Positions 12,438-24,799 of a stretch of DNA of 64,000 nt are shown here, piece after piece; the stretch's first letter is position 1, and each line of letters begins with the position of its first letter. The DNA is taken from positions 27,684,782-27,748,781 of the forward strand of contig NC_065535.1 of the NCBI RefSeq assembly GCF_932294415.1. Direction: 5' to 3'. Below the pieces are notes generated by a model that saw only the letters and a list, made by a program, of their open reading frames with translations, was not told where the DNA came from and did not search any database. Both the position numbers and the translations under genes were made by a program. Source of the DNA: Quercus robur (taxonomy: Eukaryota > Streptophyta > Magnoliopsida > Fagales > Fagaceae).

Positions 12438-13129
12438 AACTTATTGTTATACCTTTTCATTTCCCAACTCTTTTTATCTTCCTTATTTTTGGCTTTTCTT
12501 CCTTAGTTTTCCCACTCACAAAATGTTATTTCCCTCTCTTTCTCTTTCTCAAAATTTTGTTTTTCATTTTTTGGAGCATTTAAAAAAAAAAAAAAAAATT
12601 CTTGCATCTCTACTTTAGGTTGATGTGATTAAGTTGTGTTTTTAAGTTGTTATCTTTTTTCTTCTCTTTGATTTCAATCATTTCATAGATGTTATCCTAT
12701 TGTATTTTAAAGATAATATATAAAAATATAATGTTATTTTATTACATAATATAACATGACTTGGATAATTTGGTGTTTATTACTATATTTTTTATTTTAC
12801 TTTTTTTCCTTTCATATTATTTTCTATAAATTCTTATTATTTTCTCTCACATTCTCTCTTGAAAAAGTGGTTATTCTCTTTTATTTTTTATTTTTTTATT
12901 CTTTCTCGAAATTTTACTTTACTTTATATTGATGAATCATTGTGATTTTTCAAACTCTATTTTAGGTTCATACGTTTTGGTGTTGTAGCTTTTAGTTCCC
13001 CAATACAAGTAGTATCTCTATCTCTCCTATAGTTTCGGTTTGATTTTTGTTTGAGTTAATACTTTATTATTTTGGAAGTAAGAATTTGAGTTTATATCAA
13101 AACACAATCTTGGCTATGCTAATTACAGA

Positions 13130-13640
13130 TCGGTATTCGGTCTATTTCGGTCTATTTTTGTCCACTTCATTTATCCAGTCTAGCTCGGTCTACTTTAGTC
13201 CACTTCGGTCAATTCAGTCCAATTCGCTTTAGGACAGAACTTAGGTATGGTACCTTAGGTTCCCCTTTTAAGATTCAGCCATATGTTTACTTAACTAAAA
13301 AATACACTTCCATCCCATGAGAAAAAATCCACATAGCAAAATCTATAAAGGGAAATCTAAGGAACAATACCTAAGTACTGTACCTAAGTCTTGCTCTTTG
13401 GTCTATAAGGTCCAGTTTGCTCCATTTGGTTCACTTCAGCCTATTTCGGTCTACTTTGATCAATTTGGTCATTTTTGGTCTACTTTGGTCCATTCCTTCC
13501 AATGCGGTCCATTTCGGTCCCATTTGCTGCATTCGGTTCACTTAGGTATATTTGGTCCAATTTGGTCCACTTTGGTCTATTCAATCCATTTGATTTATTT
13601 CAGATCACTTCAGTCCAATTCAGTGTACCTAAGGAAAATA
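13130..13640 (+). repeat. Degenerate GGTCCA(T/C)TTC minisatellite
   Basis: Dozens of near-copies of an approximately 10-bp word (TTCGGTCTA, TTTGGTCCA, TTCAGTCCA) in two blocks, 13130-13230 and 13405-13625, separated by unrelated sequence. Apparent ORFs here (e.g. 13317-13658) are low-complexity artefacts. The array is followed by gtttgggccaag, a motif that flanks the same repeat at other places in the window. Confidence 0.8.
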
Positions 13641-14329
13641 AAAGTTTGGGCCAAGTAATTTAAATTGCAATTATATGATAATTTTTTGTTATCATAGTAA
13701 TCTCTTTAAGAGAATGTGAATTTGAATAATAACTTTGAAACTTAAAAATTTTAATTGAACCAAAAGAAACTAGGAAAATATAATGGATAATAGCAATAGT
13801 TAGAAGAATATAGACCATTTCAAAAAAGAACAATATCAATCAAATATATCAAAAATGATAAAATTATAGATTTGTAAAAATAGAGTGTTGGAAATTATTT
13901 TTGAAATTTTTTAATTTTTAGGGAGAAAAAATTATGTACAATAAAATTTAGAAAATAAATTATACATATTTAGTATAAGTTTGTTATGAATTTTGATTAT
14001 CATAATAATCTCTCTTAAGAAAACAAAGAATTTGAATAATTTATTTAAATAAAAATTACACACACACACACACATGCTTGAAGGTATAATCAACCTCATG
14101 CAACTCATTTAAAAGTAATGATTTTAAAACAAATGAGTAATTGCCATAAATATTAGATTTAAAATACTACGTTAATGTGACTCAACAAAAGTGTAGTAAT
14201 AATAAATGTTATACTTATGATTTTAGATATTACGAGTTTGAGATATATATATATATATTAATTAATAAATTTAGATTTAGAAGAGGTGCTCTTAACCCAA
14301 ACATGTCTTTTCCTTATATGTAAGTGCAT

Positions 14330-14745
14330 AAAAATGGACCAAAAGAGACTGAAGTGGGTACAAATGGACCGTATTGGACCAAATGGAAAGAAGTGGACCA
14401 AATAAGAACAAGGTGGATGGAATTGGACCGAATAGGAGTAAGGTGGACGAAATAGGACTGAAGTGGACCGAATATGAACGAATGGACAGGTTAGGACCAA
14501 AGTAGATGTAATGGACCAAATAGGAACTAATAGGACTGAATAGAATCGAAGTGGACCAAATAGGAGCAATGTTGACTGGATAGGACCGAAGTGAAGAGAA
14601 TGGACCGAATAAGACAAATGTGGACTGAATAGGAGCAAAGTCAACCTAATGGCCTGAATAGGACTGAAGTAGACCAAAGTGGACAGAATGGACCGAAGAG
14701 GACCAAAATAAACTAAATAGAACCAAAGTGGACTGAATAGGACTT
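14330..14745 (-). repeat. Degenerate GGACCGAAT minisatellite, inverted relative to 13130-13640
   Basis: About 40 near-copies of TGGACCGAA/TAGGACCAA type words at 9-10 bp spacing. It is the reverse complement of the 13.1-13.6 kb array, so the two form an inverted pair about 0.7 kb apart. It is preceded by taacccaaacatg at about 14295, as at 24.82 kb. Minus-strand ORFs rich in FGPIRS are repeat artefacts. Confidence 0.85.
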
Positions 14746-15296
14746 TTGAATATTTATTACTTTTATTGCATTTTTAGGGCTCGTATTTTTAATTTCTAAC
14801 ATCTTTTTTTGTTGTTGTAATTTTTATCTCAAAACTAAAGAGTTTAGCCCAAAATATAATAATAAAATTTCATACTTTTCAATCCAAAAATTAAGGAAAA
14901 AAAATGAATTTTTGAGCTAAACTTGAAAATGGGAACATAAAAAAGAATCAATTTAAGACCCAATTGATGTTTAATTTTAGGAAGAAAAAATTATCTTCAA
15001 CAAATTTTAGAGAAAAAATTATGCATTATATTACAATTACAAAATAATTATTTATTCTCACGCATCGCATGAGTCTGCAACTAGTTATACTTTTATATAT
15101 ATATATATATGTATATTTTTTTTTTACTGAAATGATAGTACTTTTTTTTTTTTTGAGAAACAAATGATAGAGTACTTATATTCTTAATTCTAACCATTTG
15201 CATTTATTTGTTTTTTAATTAACAATATGTAATATAATTGAATTTTATTTACAAAAAATAAATATAATACATGCACTATAAACTATAAAGTTGTAA

Positions 15297-15434
15297 ATTC
15301 AGTCTTCATCGCAGGGGAAAATCGTCATTCGTCACGGTAAACGGCCTGCATCAGCGCTGACGGAAGGTTATCTCAACAAGGAGGTCACTGCCTATGACAG
15401 GCTCTTCAATTTTTTATCTTCTAAAAATAGTTAA
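15297..15434 (+). other. Short GC-richer open segment of unknown origin
   Basis: Between the Helitron 3' end and the CAD-B promoter, 15312-15412 is clearly richer in G+C than its AT-rich surroundings and stays open in one frame for about 45 codons (reading ...IVIRHGKRPASALTEG... with no stop until TAA at about 15432). No start codon, splice signals or known domain can be assigned. It could be a captured exon fragment, a transposon remnant, or foreign DNA. Confidence 0.3.
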
Positions 15435-15663
15435 TAATTTATGTGTAAGATGTCGCCAAGTCGGATTCTCAAAAAAAGAAAGAAGAGAAAAAGTATGCGG
15501 GGTAGTTGTAGACTTGTTCGTAGTACTCTATATGAAATATGAAGTTAAAGGAAATACTAGAAAGTAAACTACCACAATCTTATTGAAGTTTATAACTCCT
15601 TTTAATTGGGACTGTGATGTGGTCGGGTGTGATGCAAAGAGCGGTGGTATCATCTTGTCTACC

Positions 15664-15671
15664 TATAAATA
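15664..15671 (+). promoter_or_regulatory. TATA box of CAD-B
   Basis: TATAAATA in the same context as the CAD-A TATA box, 117 bp before the start codon. A (CT)n leader follows at 15748-15770. Upstream homology with CAD-A begins near 15460 (gattctcaaaaaaagaaagaag), so this promoter was duplicated with the gene. Confidence 0.65.
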
Positions 15672-15787
15672 CAAGACTGACGCAGCACCTTTGTTTGATC
15701 CACTTACTTATTAACATTAGATTGGATTGGTCTTTTATAGTATACTATCTCTCTCTCTCTCTCTCTCTCTTCATAAACCAGTCCAAG

Positions 15788-17398
15788 ATGAGCTCATTGA
15801 GTGCAAAAGATGACTGCCTTGCATGGGCGGCAAGAGACCCATCTGGAGTTTTATCACCTTACAGCTTCAGCCGCAGGTCCTTGTTCTTATTTTTACTTTT
15901 CTTAATTTTTTCCATGTGCTTGTACTAGTCAAATATTCATAATGCGTTTGGATGTGGCTTTTGTTTGAAAGCTAATTTGCAAAGTTGATTAAACTATAGC
16001 TATTCCTAAAATAAGTGAGACTTGAAAAATATATATATACATAAGCAAATAAAGCTAAATGGAAAATGGGTGATATCATGTTTTTAAGAAAAAATGAATA
16101 GGGCTCCTACTTTGATGTTTGTTTGAGGTTTGGAACTTTGAGAATGCCTTGCAGAGTTGCAGGTCATATATATACTCTTGCTTATACTCATGTTTTGCTT
16201 CCTAATTAAAGTCCTAATCTTGATGTTTATCCAATTATTAGTCATATAATGTCCTATGAAGCATGGATTAGTGGTCAAGTTCACTTCTTGATACAAATTT
16301 GTATATGGTAGACATAAGTGGGTACTAGACCTGAAGATTCCTTTCTTGACAAGAATAAAAGAAACAAATGAGAAGAAACGCTAATTGTGCTTGAAAGCAC
16401 AAACATATCGATCTTTTTATACATTATGTTATTTTCTTGAGGTGCTTCTATTCTCTTATATATTCATAATGGAAATGATTTGCTTAAGTTAATTTTAAAA
16501 AATAGAAGCAATTTGCTTAAGTTGGTGAAATTATTAAAAAAGTTACCTGGAAGTGAGTTATATATCTTCATCTTTCATATCATTGGTTGACATAATGATC
16601 CCATACATGAGTTCCTCTATGATTTTTAGAACAATATATGATTAAATAATACTTACATGTTTTTATAGTAATATATTCTGATTATGAATGGATTTTGGGA
16701 AATTTTATTCAGGGCTGTTGGCAGTGACGATGTTTCGTTAAAAATTACACACTGTGGAGTTTGTTATGCTGATTTACTTTCGACCAGGAATTTACATGGG
16801 AATTCAAAGTATCCTTTAGTGCCTGGGTAAGTGGACCAATTGTATTTAGTAGTCTTAGCTATCCTTGAACTGATGTATTCTTCCTGTTGCTACTAAGAAC
16901 AATAATAAATAAATTGAATTTCATAATATTTAAAATAATATCATTTAAATAATAATAATTCACATAAATTAGAATTTATCATAAAATTAGAGAACAGTTG
17001 AGAGATATTACTGCACAAAGTACACATGATAAATAATTTATAATTTACCGTTAATTCATAATTTTTTAAATGGTGGAGTTAAGACGTAGACCATGTCACT
17101 ATCTTGAGATAATGTATGCCGTTTATATGATTTTCGGTGTAATAGACTGACAACATTATGCGTGCCGCAACGGGATACAATAATCCAGCTAATTATAGAG
17201 CTCTTTACTCTCTTTTACCCCTAAAAATAATATATGAAAACATATATTCTCAAAAGAAGTGAAAAATGATCAAGCAAAGGTTTTTAAAAATAGCTAATGC
17301 CGTGCAAGGGTCAAATAAGGGAAAAATTGACCACATTATGTTTTTGACACTAGCAATATTTATATCATAAAACTCGGTCATAGAATATTACCCAGTGG

Positions 17399-17443
<45 letters not shown>

Positions 17444-20400
17444 AAGGGTACTTGCCGATGAATAGATAGCAATAAAGTTTCCTTTTATTGCTTTGACCAA
17501 TTAAATCTATTGTGAGAAACAGATTGGTATTTTGCATTTTATTTATTTATTTAAAGTTTTAACTTATGGTGCTCTTGATAATAACTCTTTATCATTAGAT
17601 CAAGATACCAATCAATTTTACATTTTTACTAATGTTAAACCTTTAAAAAAAAGATTTGGCAAAATAAAAGATTTAATAAGGAAAATATTCCAAATAGTTT
17701 TTTGATACAAGATAGAAATTCTATTATAGCCTAATCTAAGTGTATATGTGTGCGAAACTCCCTCTTGGAGACTTGAACCCCGGTCCTTCCCCCCACACCC
17801 CACAAGTACTTATACTTGTGGGGTGACCACCGCACTAAGGGTGCGTAGTGGTAATATTCCAAATAGTTTTAAAGGCTCCAACGTATGGAAAATTTAGCTA
17901 AACAATATGCATTGATTTAGCCAACTCATAATAGGAAAGGCATCAAAGAAAGAAAACTGATTTCTATTAAATCACTTTCAAAATATTTTAATCTTTATAA
18001 AAATATTCCAACACTTACTCCTTCAATAAAATTTTTACTTAAAAAAACAACAAAAAAACTATCCTTGAACTGATTTATCTATACTTGCACACTAGACATG
18101 AGATTGCAGGAATCGTGAAAGAGGTTGGTTCCAATGTTCACCGCTTCAAAGTTGGTGACCATGTTGGAGTGGGTACCTATGTCAACTCATGCAGAAGTTG
18201 CGAGTATTGTAATGATGGACAAGAAATTAATTGCGCAAAAGGACCAGTTTTCACCTTTGGTAGGGTGGACACGGATGGTAGTATTACCCAAGGAGGATAT
18301 TCAAGTTACATTGTTGCCCATGAAAGGTAAGTATTCCTTTATGCTACTACATTCAGTTCCTTTATTTTCCTTTACATACCAAAATTCACAGTTACATTAG
18401 TATGGTATTCAAATATAAGTCTATTAACCTCATGAAGCACTTCCTAAAATAAGAAGTGTCTTGGTTCATACTAATCGGAGTTAATTTCACCTTGTGGAAG
18501 TTGTGTCAATTCATTTGATCATTTTGTAGAGGTGATAAAAGGGGGTTACATGGAGGTTGTAGATTTTGGCGGTCAGGTAAGGCTTCCCAAGGGGCCTAAG
18601 TCTTTGGCAAATTCGCAAGTTTCTGAACATAAGCTACATGCCACCACATATGTGGCTAGGTTTATAAACAATTCCATTGTCATGCTAGCTGTTCTCTCTC
18701 TCCCCCTCATTCCAATTTATGACATATTTGACATATTATTTTCTTGTACATTGTTTTAATTTTTTGAATTTGTAAGGTTGAATTTAATCAACCATTTTGT
18801 TGGCTTTATTCCGTGCCAATTTGCTTGTAATTTAGCACTATTTAGGTGAGAATCATATAAGGGTAGTGTGTGAGAGAGTGTGAAGAAATGCTCAAGACTG
18901 TGCACTGAAGTAGGGACTCGCGATTGGATCTCGCGGGTGGCTCGCGACTGGCAAGCCGCTAGAGGATGCACACGAGTGAAGCATGCAGAGAAGCTGAACC
19001 GTCATGCCAGCTGTAGCACTACAGGACAAAAAGTCCAGACTGGCCATTCAGTTAGCTCGTAGCTTGAACTTGTGACTCAGTCAAGTCGTGAGGCCAAGTC
19101 GCTAGCCAGCTTTGTTTTGAAAAACTGACTCTTCGCATTCCATTCTCACACAAGTATAAATACCCCTTATACCCACGAAATGTAGAGAGCTTCTAGAGAG
19201 AATTTTGAGAGAGAAACTCGAGAGAAAAACAAGATTGACTCATTCACAATCTTTACATAGTGACTTTTCAAATTCCTCAACTCTCATCCTCTCCATTGTT
19301 ACATCCTTGAGAGGTACATTAGTCAAAACCTTTTCTCACCATACCTATATATGTGAGAAGGCTACTTGGCGCTTGGGAAGCAATTAGGAAAGGACCAATT
19401 GATATTGGTTGATGCTATGGGCTATAGCGGAATCCGGTAAGCTAAAGAAAAGAAATGTTCAGCATAACCTCGTTGGAGTAAGAAGGTTAGAGGGCTGAGG
19501 TAAACTGGGTAGATAGGCTTGGAGGGTCTTCTGCTGTTCATGTATCCCAACTTCATTCTTTAGTGGATTATTAACCGCTTGATGGGTGGCGGAAAGATTT
19601 TACGCCGAGGACTTCAATTTCCTCTTCGATAACACATTGCTATGTTGTTTTTGTGTTTGCATCTCTCTTCACTTAATCTTTGCTATTTAATTTCTATTGT
19701 GATTGTGATTTTATTTGGTTTAGATTGTTTTATCAATTCATTTTTAACTTATGTTCATATTCCACACATATATTGTTTGATAATAAGTTTGAATTGATAA
19801 TTTGTAAGTTGAGGGTCTAAACATTCAAAGTGTTTTATATACTATTTGAACTTTCAGAATTCTCAATCTTTTACTTGGTACTATAGAGTCTTCAATGAAG
19901 GCAATCAAGGATGGGTGTTCAAATCAATATATAGATCTTGCTTATGGTTGGGCTTTTAGAGCTTGCATTTATATTTTGCATGCCATTAGGAAAAGAAGAT
20001 AATTATCATTTCTTTGTTACGGTTCTAAAATAGTCAATAGCAACCATAGTTTCGTGAAGCAACTTTAAGATTTTGGGATTGAGAAATGAGAATCTGATGT
20101 GATAATTTTGATCTATTGACTTTATACTCGGGAATTTGCCAAGTTTTTAACACAGGTTAAAGTAAATCAGTTCAGTTTTGGCCTTGAAAATGTAGGTACT
20201 GCTTCAGGATACCTGACAACTATCCATTGGCTTCAGCAGCTCCTCTACTTTGTGCTGGAATTACTGTGTACGCTCCCATGGTGCATCACAAAATGAACCA
20301 ACCTGGTAAATCTCTAGGAGTGATTGGGCTTGGAGGTCTTGGTCACATGGCAGTGAAGTTTGGAAAGGCTTTTGGGTTGAACGTAACAATTTTCAGCACT

Positions 20401-21069
20401 AGTGTATCCAAGGAAGAGGAAGCCCTGAGTGTGCTTGGTGCGAACAGATTTGTGGTCTCATCTGACCAAGAGCAGATGAAGGTAGATTTACAAAAAAACT
20501 TCTTATAGACCATCTGTTGCCCTGTTCATGTAAGCAACGCAGAAATTGATGAACCGTCTTTAAGTTTTGTTGGATTGATTGTTGCCATGTTGTTGTAGGC
20601 TCTGGCTAAGTCATTTGACTTTATAATTGACACAGCATCTGGTGATCACCCATTTGATCCCTACATGTCACTGTTGAAGACTGCTGGTGTTCTAGCCCTG
20701 GTGGGGTTCCCAAGTGAAGTCAAATTCAGTCCTGCAAGCCTTAATATAGGTACTTAGACAATTTCTAGATTAGAAAATTTCTTGAGATTAAAGAACTCTT
20801 TAGTTTGATAGTGTTACCTTAACAGGTTTGAACACAAATTTTAATGAACTGCATGCATTGACCTTTTTGCAGGTAATAAAACCATTTCTGGTAGTTTAGT
20901 AGGTGGTACAAAGGTGACCCAAGAAATGATTGACTTCTGCGCTAGTCACAAAATATACCCAAACATAGAAGTAATTCCAGTTCAGTATGCAAATGAAGCT
21001 CTTGAGAGGCTAATAAAGAAAGATGTGAAGTACCGTTTTGTTATTGAGATTGAGAACTCCTTGAAATAA
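15788..21069 (+). CDS. CAD1-like: Cinnamyl alcohol dehydrogenase-like protein (CAD-B), tandem copy
   Basis: Exons: 15788-15876, 16713-16826, 18096-18326, 20196-20481, 20599-20749 and 20873-21069. Every exon has exactly the length of its CAD-A counterpart, giving 1068 nt and 355 aa with no internal stop. The same zinc and NADPH motifs are present: GVCYAD with Cys47, [14 protein letters not shown]...[10 protein letters not shown] and [13 protein letters not shown]. It differs from CAD-A by scattered substitutions, most visible in exon 2 ([19 protein letters not shown] against [19 protein letters not shown], near the substrate pocket) and exon 3 ([18 protein letters not shown]). Both copies therefore look functional and may differ in substrate or expression. 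Introns 2 and 3 are about 1.1 kb longer each because of insertions. Confidence 0.93.
16884..18019. other. About 1.1 kb insertion in intron 2 of CAD-B, type unknown
   Basis: CAD-A intron 2 runs straight from ...gatgtattctt to ctccttcaataaaat; CAD-B has about 1.1 kb between the same words. The insert is AT-rich and holds a (TA)n microsatellite at 17403-17440, a short GC-richer stretch gcgtgccgcaacggg near 17162, and a SINE. No terminal repeats or target-site duplication were recognised for the whole insert. Confidence 0.6.
17702..17852 (-). mobile_element. tRNA-derived SINE (minus strand) in intron 2 of CAD-B
   Basis: An 18-bp target-site duplication AATATTCCAAATAGTTTT flanks it (17684-17701 and 17853-17870). 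On the minus strand the 5' part has a pol III A-box-like TAGTGCGGTGGTCA and a B box GGGTTCAAGTCTC; the 3' end is next to a short A run. The size of about 150 bp and the promoter layout fit plant tRNA-derived SINEs, perhaps Au-like. Confidence 0.85.
18771..19856. mobile_element. Solo LTR in intron 3 of CAD-B
   Basis: A 1086-bp insert begins TGTAAGG, ends CTTTCA, and is flanked by GAATT at 18766-18770 and 19857-19861. CAD-A has the empty site with a single GAATT in the matching place (tttgaattctctatattttacttgg). There is no pol or internal domain, so it is a solo LTR or a short non-coding LTR element. It lies between exons 3 and 4 and leaves the splice sites untouched. Confidence 0.88.
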
Positions 21070-21630
21070 TACTGATAAAGAAACAAGGAATTCCTCCTCT
21101 CAAAAGCATACAGTGATTGGCAATTGTTCTTTTTTGGATGGCGGGCAATTAATTCTATTAACAAGCATTTGGTGTTGCTCTTCTGCATCATGTAATAGCC
21201 TGAAATAAGTGAATAGGTCATTGAGTGGTTTTGTGAGAAATGGCTTAATAAAAAGACTTTTGTATCATTGTCTTAGGTCCTTGAGTGGTGTTGTGAGAAA
21301 TGGATTAATAAAAGTTAGAAGAATGGACTTTCAAACTGTTGTGTTTTTGTATTCTTGTCTTGTACCTGCGCAGCAGTCTCTACTTGCAGGGAATATGTCA
21401 TTTTGCTTGGGAGTTCTTTATTTTATTTTGTTTCCGGAGACCAAACTGAAAAATCCCTCAACCAGAATATCTTTGTTTAACACTCAATACACTAAGGGGG
21501 CTTTTGGTTCGCTGTGATGTGCCCTTGATGTGATGCTCATTATGATTGATGATGTTAAATATTGGTTTTCCATGCTATGTAGAGTACTAAACTAGTGATT
21601 GAAGACATGATTGTTTTTCTTATCTCATAA

Positions 21631-22053
21631 TCTATATATTACTAAAAGCTGAAGCGTGACGTTTAATGTTACTATTCTCACGTTAAGCCACATCAGCATC
21701 CACGTCATTATCTTTTTTCTTTCCAATTTCCTATAATTGTTTTTTAACATTTACTTTTTTTTTAATAATTGCACTTTCTTCGACCTTTATCTTACCTTTA
21801 CCTTTTCATCTCCCCCACTAACCTCAATCTTAATATCACTTTTCATCTTTCTTTATTTTGTCTCTTCATCTTTCTCTCCCTTGCCTTTTCATCTCCCTAC
21901 TACCCTCAACCTTAATGTCACCCTTCATCTTTCCATTCATCTTCCTTTATTTTGTCTCTTCACATTCACGCCATCTTCTATAAATTTGTTATTTTCTTTT
22001 CCATTCTTTGTATAGTTTTCCATCACAGAAATGTTGTTTCTCCCTCCCTCCCT

Positions 22054-22093
<40 letters not shown>

Positions 22094-22729
22094 ATAATTT
22101 TTGGAGTATTTTTTTTTCCCTGCATCTCTGCTTAAGTTGATAAATTTTTGTGTTTGTTATAATTCTAAGTTGGGTTGGTACGATTTAGTTTTGTGTTTTA
22201 AGTTTTTTTTTTGTTCTCTTTGATTCTTATATATTATACTATTGCGTTATAAAAAAAATTAAAAAATATAATATATATATAAATATAATATATATATTAT
22301 TCAATTACATAACACGATTTGGGTAATTTGGTGTTTATTGTTATATATATATATATATATATTATATTTTTACTTTTTTAATCTTTTCATCTTATTTTAT
22401 TCAATATTTAAACTTAGTCACATCCTCCATATAATTAAATTATTTATATTTTCTTTTTTAATTAAACATATAATATTTTATTTAAATTTAAATAAATTAA
22501 ATTGTACTCACTTTTTTTAACAGTTACACTTTCTCCAACCTTTTTCTTTCCCTTTACATTTTCATCTCCCCACTACTCTCTCTCTTAATATCACTCTTCA
22601 TCTTTCCCTTTATTTTGTTTCTTCTTATTGTTATCCTTTTAGTATAAATTTGGCATTCTCTTTTCCATTATATGCATAATTTTTCTTCACAAAAAAATTT
22701 ATTTCTCTCTCTTTCTCTCGCAATTTTTG

Positions 22730-22766
<37 letters not shown>

Positions 22767-22844
22767 TCTCTGCTTTAGGTTGAGAAATTTTTGTATTTTT
22801 TAGAACTCTACTTTAGGTTGATGCGATTTAATTGTGTTTTAAGT

Positions 22845-22875
<31 letters not shown>

Positions 22876-23208
22876 CACTTTGGTTGTTAAAATTTATCAT
22901 ATTGCATTGTAAGAATTAAAGATAGTAAATAAGAATGTAATATTTTAATAATACATAATATGATTTAAATAATTTGGTATTTATTTAGAGATAATTAATT
23001 TGGTGTTTATTGTTATATCTTTTATTTTTACTTTTTTTCTTCTCATATTATTTTATTCAACATTATTATCATTGTTGTTGAATTAATATATTAGATTGTA
23101 TATTTTTTAAAAGTCAATATATTAACTTGAAAGAAAATGAAAAACTAACTATTAACCAATAATAACTACAATAATATTATTACGCGCAACGCGTGGGTCT
23201 ACGACTAG
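21631..23208 (+). mobile_element. Non-autonomous Helitron, about 1.6 kb
   Basis: A|TCTATATATTACTAAAAGCTG at the 5' end and a hairpin ACGCGCAACGCGT followed by CTAG|T at the 3' end, with A at 21630 and T at 23209. The body is pyrimidine-rich (CTTTC, CCCT and (TC)n at 22040-22090) with poly(T) and (AT)n runs and no transposase. An internal partial repeat is visible: the block around 21700-22250 recurs in altered form at 22500-23060. Confidence 0.85.
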
Positions 23209-24799
23209 TTTAGTCTAAAATTCCAGCTTCCAACACATTGAAGCCCCACTACCATCACGTTATTAGTATGATTAGTATGTTAATCATCACTCATCACCTA
23301 CCATGCCATTAGAGATAAGTGTCCACATTAGTCTTTGGAAAAATATATGTAAAATACTATTAAAAAAATGTACGACTAAACTATTTTGTTTTATCTTTCA
23401 TAAGTAAAATTAAGACCATTTGTGGGAGTGACATACTTGCTGTGGGTAGTTTGATTAAATATCAAACAATCGAATGTGCAGATTATCAGTTGTAGCTAGG
23501 TGTAGACACCTCATTTTGTATCCGTTAATAACCTTTGGTCCCCAGCCCTAATGATGCCTTGATATACTTCAACTAAGGGTAATTAAAAAGTTCTCAATAG
23601 TTCGAAAGTAATCATAGCACAAAAGTACTCAAACCGCTTTGAAAACAATGCTAAAAATTACATTTGCTCACTGTTTTCGCAAAGAATATTTGAATGAGGT
23701 TTGCTTCATTAGAAAGTAGACATCCTGCGTTTTAATTTGAATATAAATTGTTTTGTAATTTGGATTTTAAATGAGTGAGTTATGGTTGTTTTAAGTCAGC
23801 CCAACAATGCAGTTGAAATTAGGGTTTTTTAGCAAGCATGTGTATGCATTCGTCGAGGCTGCGTATGCACCCTTAACCAAGCGTACGCACCCTCATTTCC
23901 AGGACTTCATAACTTAAGTTTTGGGCCCCCAAAAATTCATTCTTTGATGGGGGGCAACTCCTAAACCCTTAGGAACGTCCAAAGGCCTCTAAAAAGCCTT
24001 GAAAATTATAGTTTTTAACTTATAAATACTATCTCTAATCCAAACCCTAGCTAAAGAGAGAGTCTCCACTTTTCTAAAACCCTAATTTTCTCTTCTAAAC
24101 ACTCATACAACACCTTTGCACGCTTTTTCAAACTATTCAAAACCTTTCACTAGCACAAAACTAAGGCATAAACTAGTTCTTAATTTCGTTTTACAAACTA
24201 TTGTGTTCTTTATTATCCTTTGTTCTCTATCTAATCTTTGTTGTAGGCACTGAGGGTCGGTTAAATAAACTTCAAAACTGTGATTCTTAAGCAAGGTGAG
24301 CATTCTTTCAATGATTTGTTCATTTGCTTAATAGGATCCATATCTTTTTGTTGTGGTTCTTTTTATTCTTGTTCTTAACTTGTTTGATGTTTATGGTTCT
24401 TTAGATATGTGTTAAGATGGCTATGAGTTGATTATAATATGTTCTTAGTGCTTTTGTGGTTTTATTCAGTTTTTATGTTATATTAACATGTTCTTTGTGT
24501 TATAATATGTAGAACTTTTCACATGTCCTTTATTTGATTATTATTTTATTTATTCGATTTATGTTAATATGACCATAGTGTAATTTTTTAGTCTTTAGTA
24601 TTTCCTTCTTATTTTCTTGCATGTATGTTCTTAGATTTGAAGTTGTTTTAGTCAAATATGTGATTTTTACCATTTCTGTGTTAAGGATGCGTGCACATTC
24701 TCAAGTATTCATACGCAAGGTTTCAACCCTGCATACGCATAGTTGAGTATTAAGGAGATTATCATGATAATCAAAATTTATTATATAATTGTAATTGAT
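23209..24799. other. Intergenic DNA with possible LTR remnant
   Basis: No gene seen. At 23501 TGTAGACACCTCATTTTG resembles the start of a plant LTR, and about 24014-24200 has a TATA-like tataaatac followed by A/C-rich leader-like sequence. The 3' boundary and any target-site duplication could not be found, so the LTR call is tentative. Confidence 0.35.

Larger units (their letters stand above)
10185..15084 (+). mobile_element. Composite Helitron-like region with nested LINE
   Basis: The left end A|TCTATATCTATA...AAAGCTGAACATAGCG matches the Helitron 5' consensus seen elsewhere in the window. The right end is a CACGCATCGCATGAG hairpin-like stretch followed by CTAG at 15081-15084 and T. Between them lie a LINE (10339-12437), pyrimidine-rich Helitron body (12453-13030), two opposed GGTCCA-type minisatellites, and a further minus-strand Helitron-type 5' end at about 14227. 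It may therefore be nested or fused Helitrons rather than one element; the outer boundaries are firm, the unity is not. Confidence 0.55.

Noticed and set aside
13317..14677. Plus- and minus-strand ORFs of 60-139 codons rich in FGPIRS/FGSL
   Set aside because: They come from the GGTCCA/GGACC minisatellite, whose near-9-bp period keeps frames open; there is no domain, start context or codon bias.
21737..22140. Hydrophobic ORFs that look like membrane proteins
   Set aside because: They are translations of CTTT/CCCT and (TC)n tracts of a non-autonomous Helitron.
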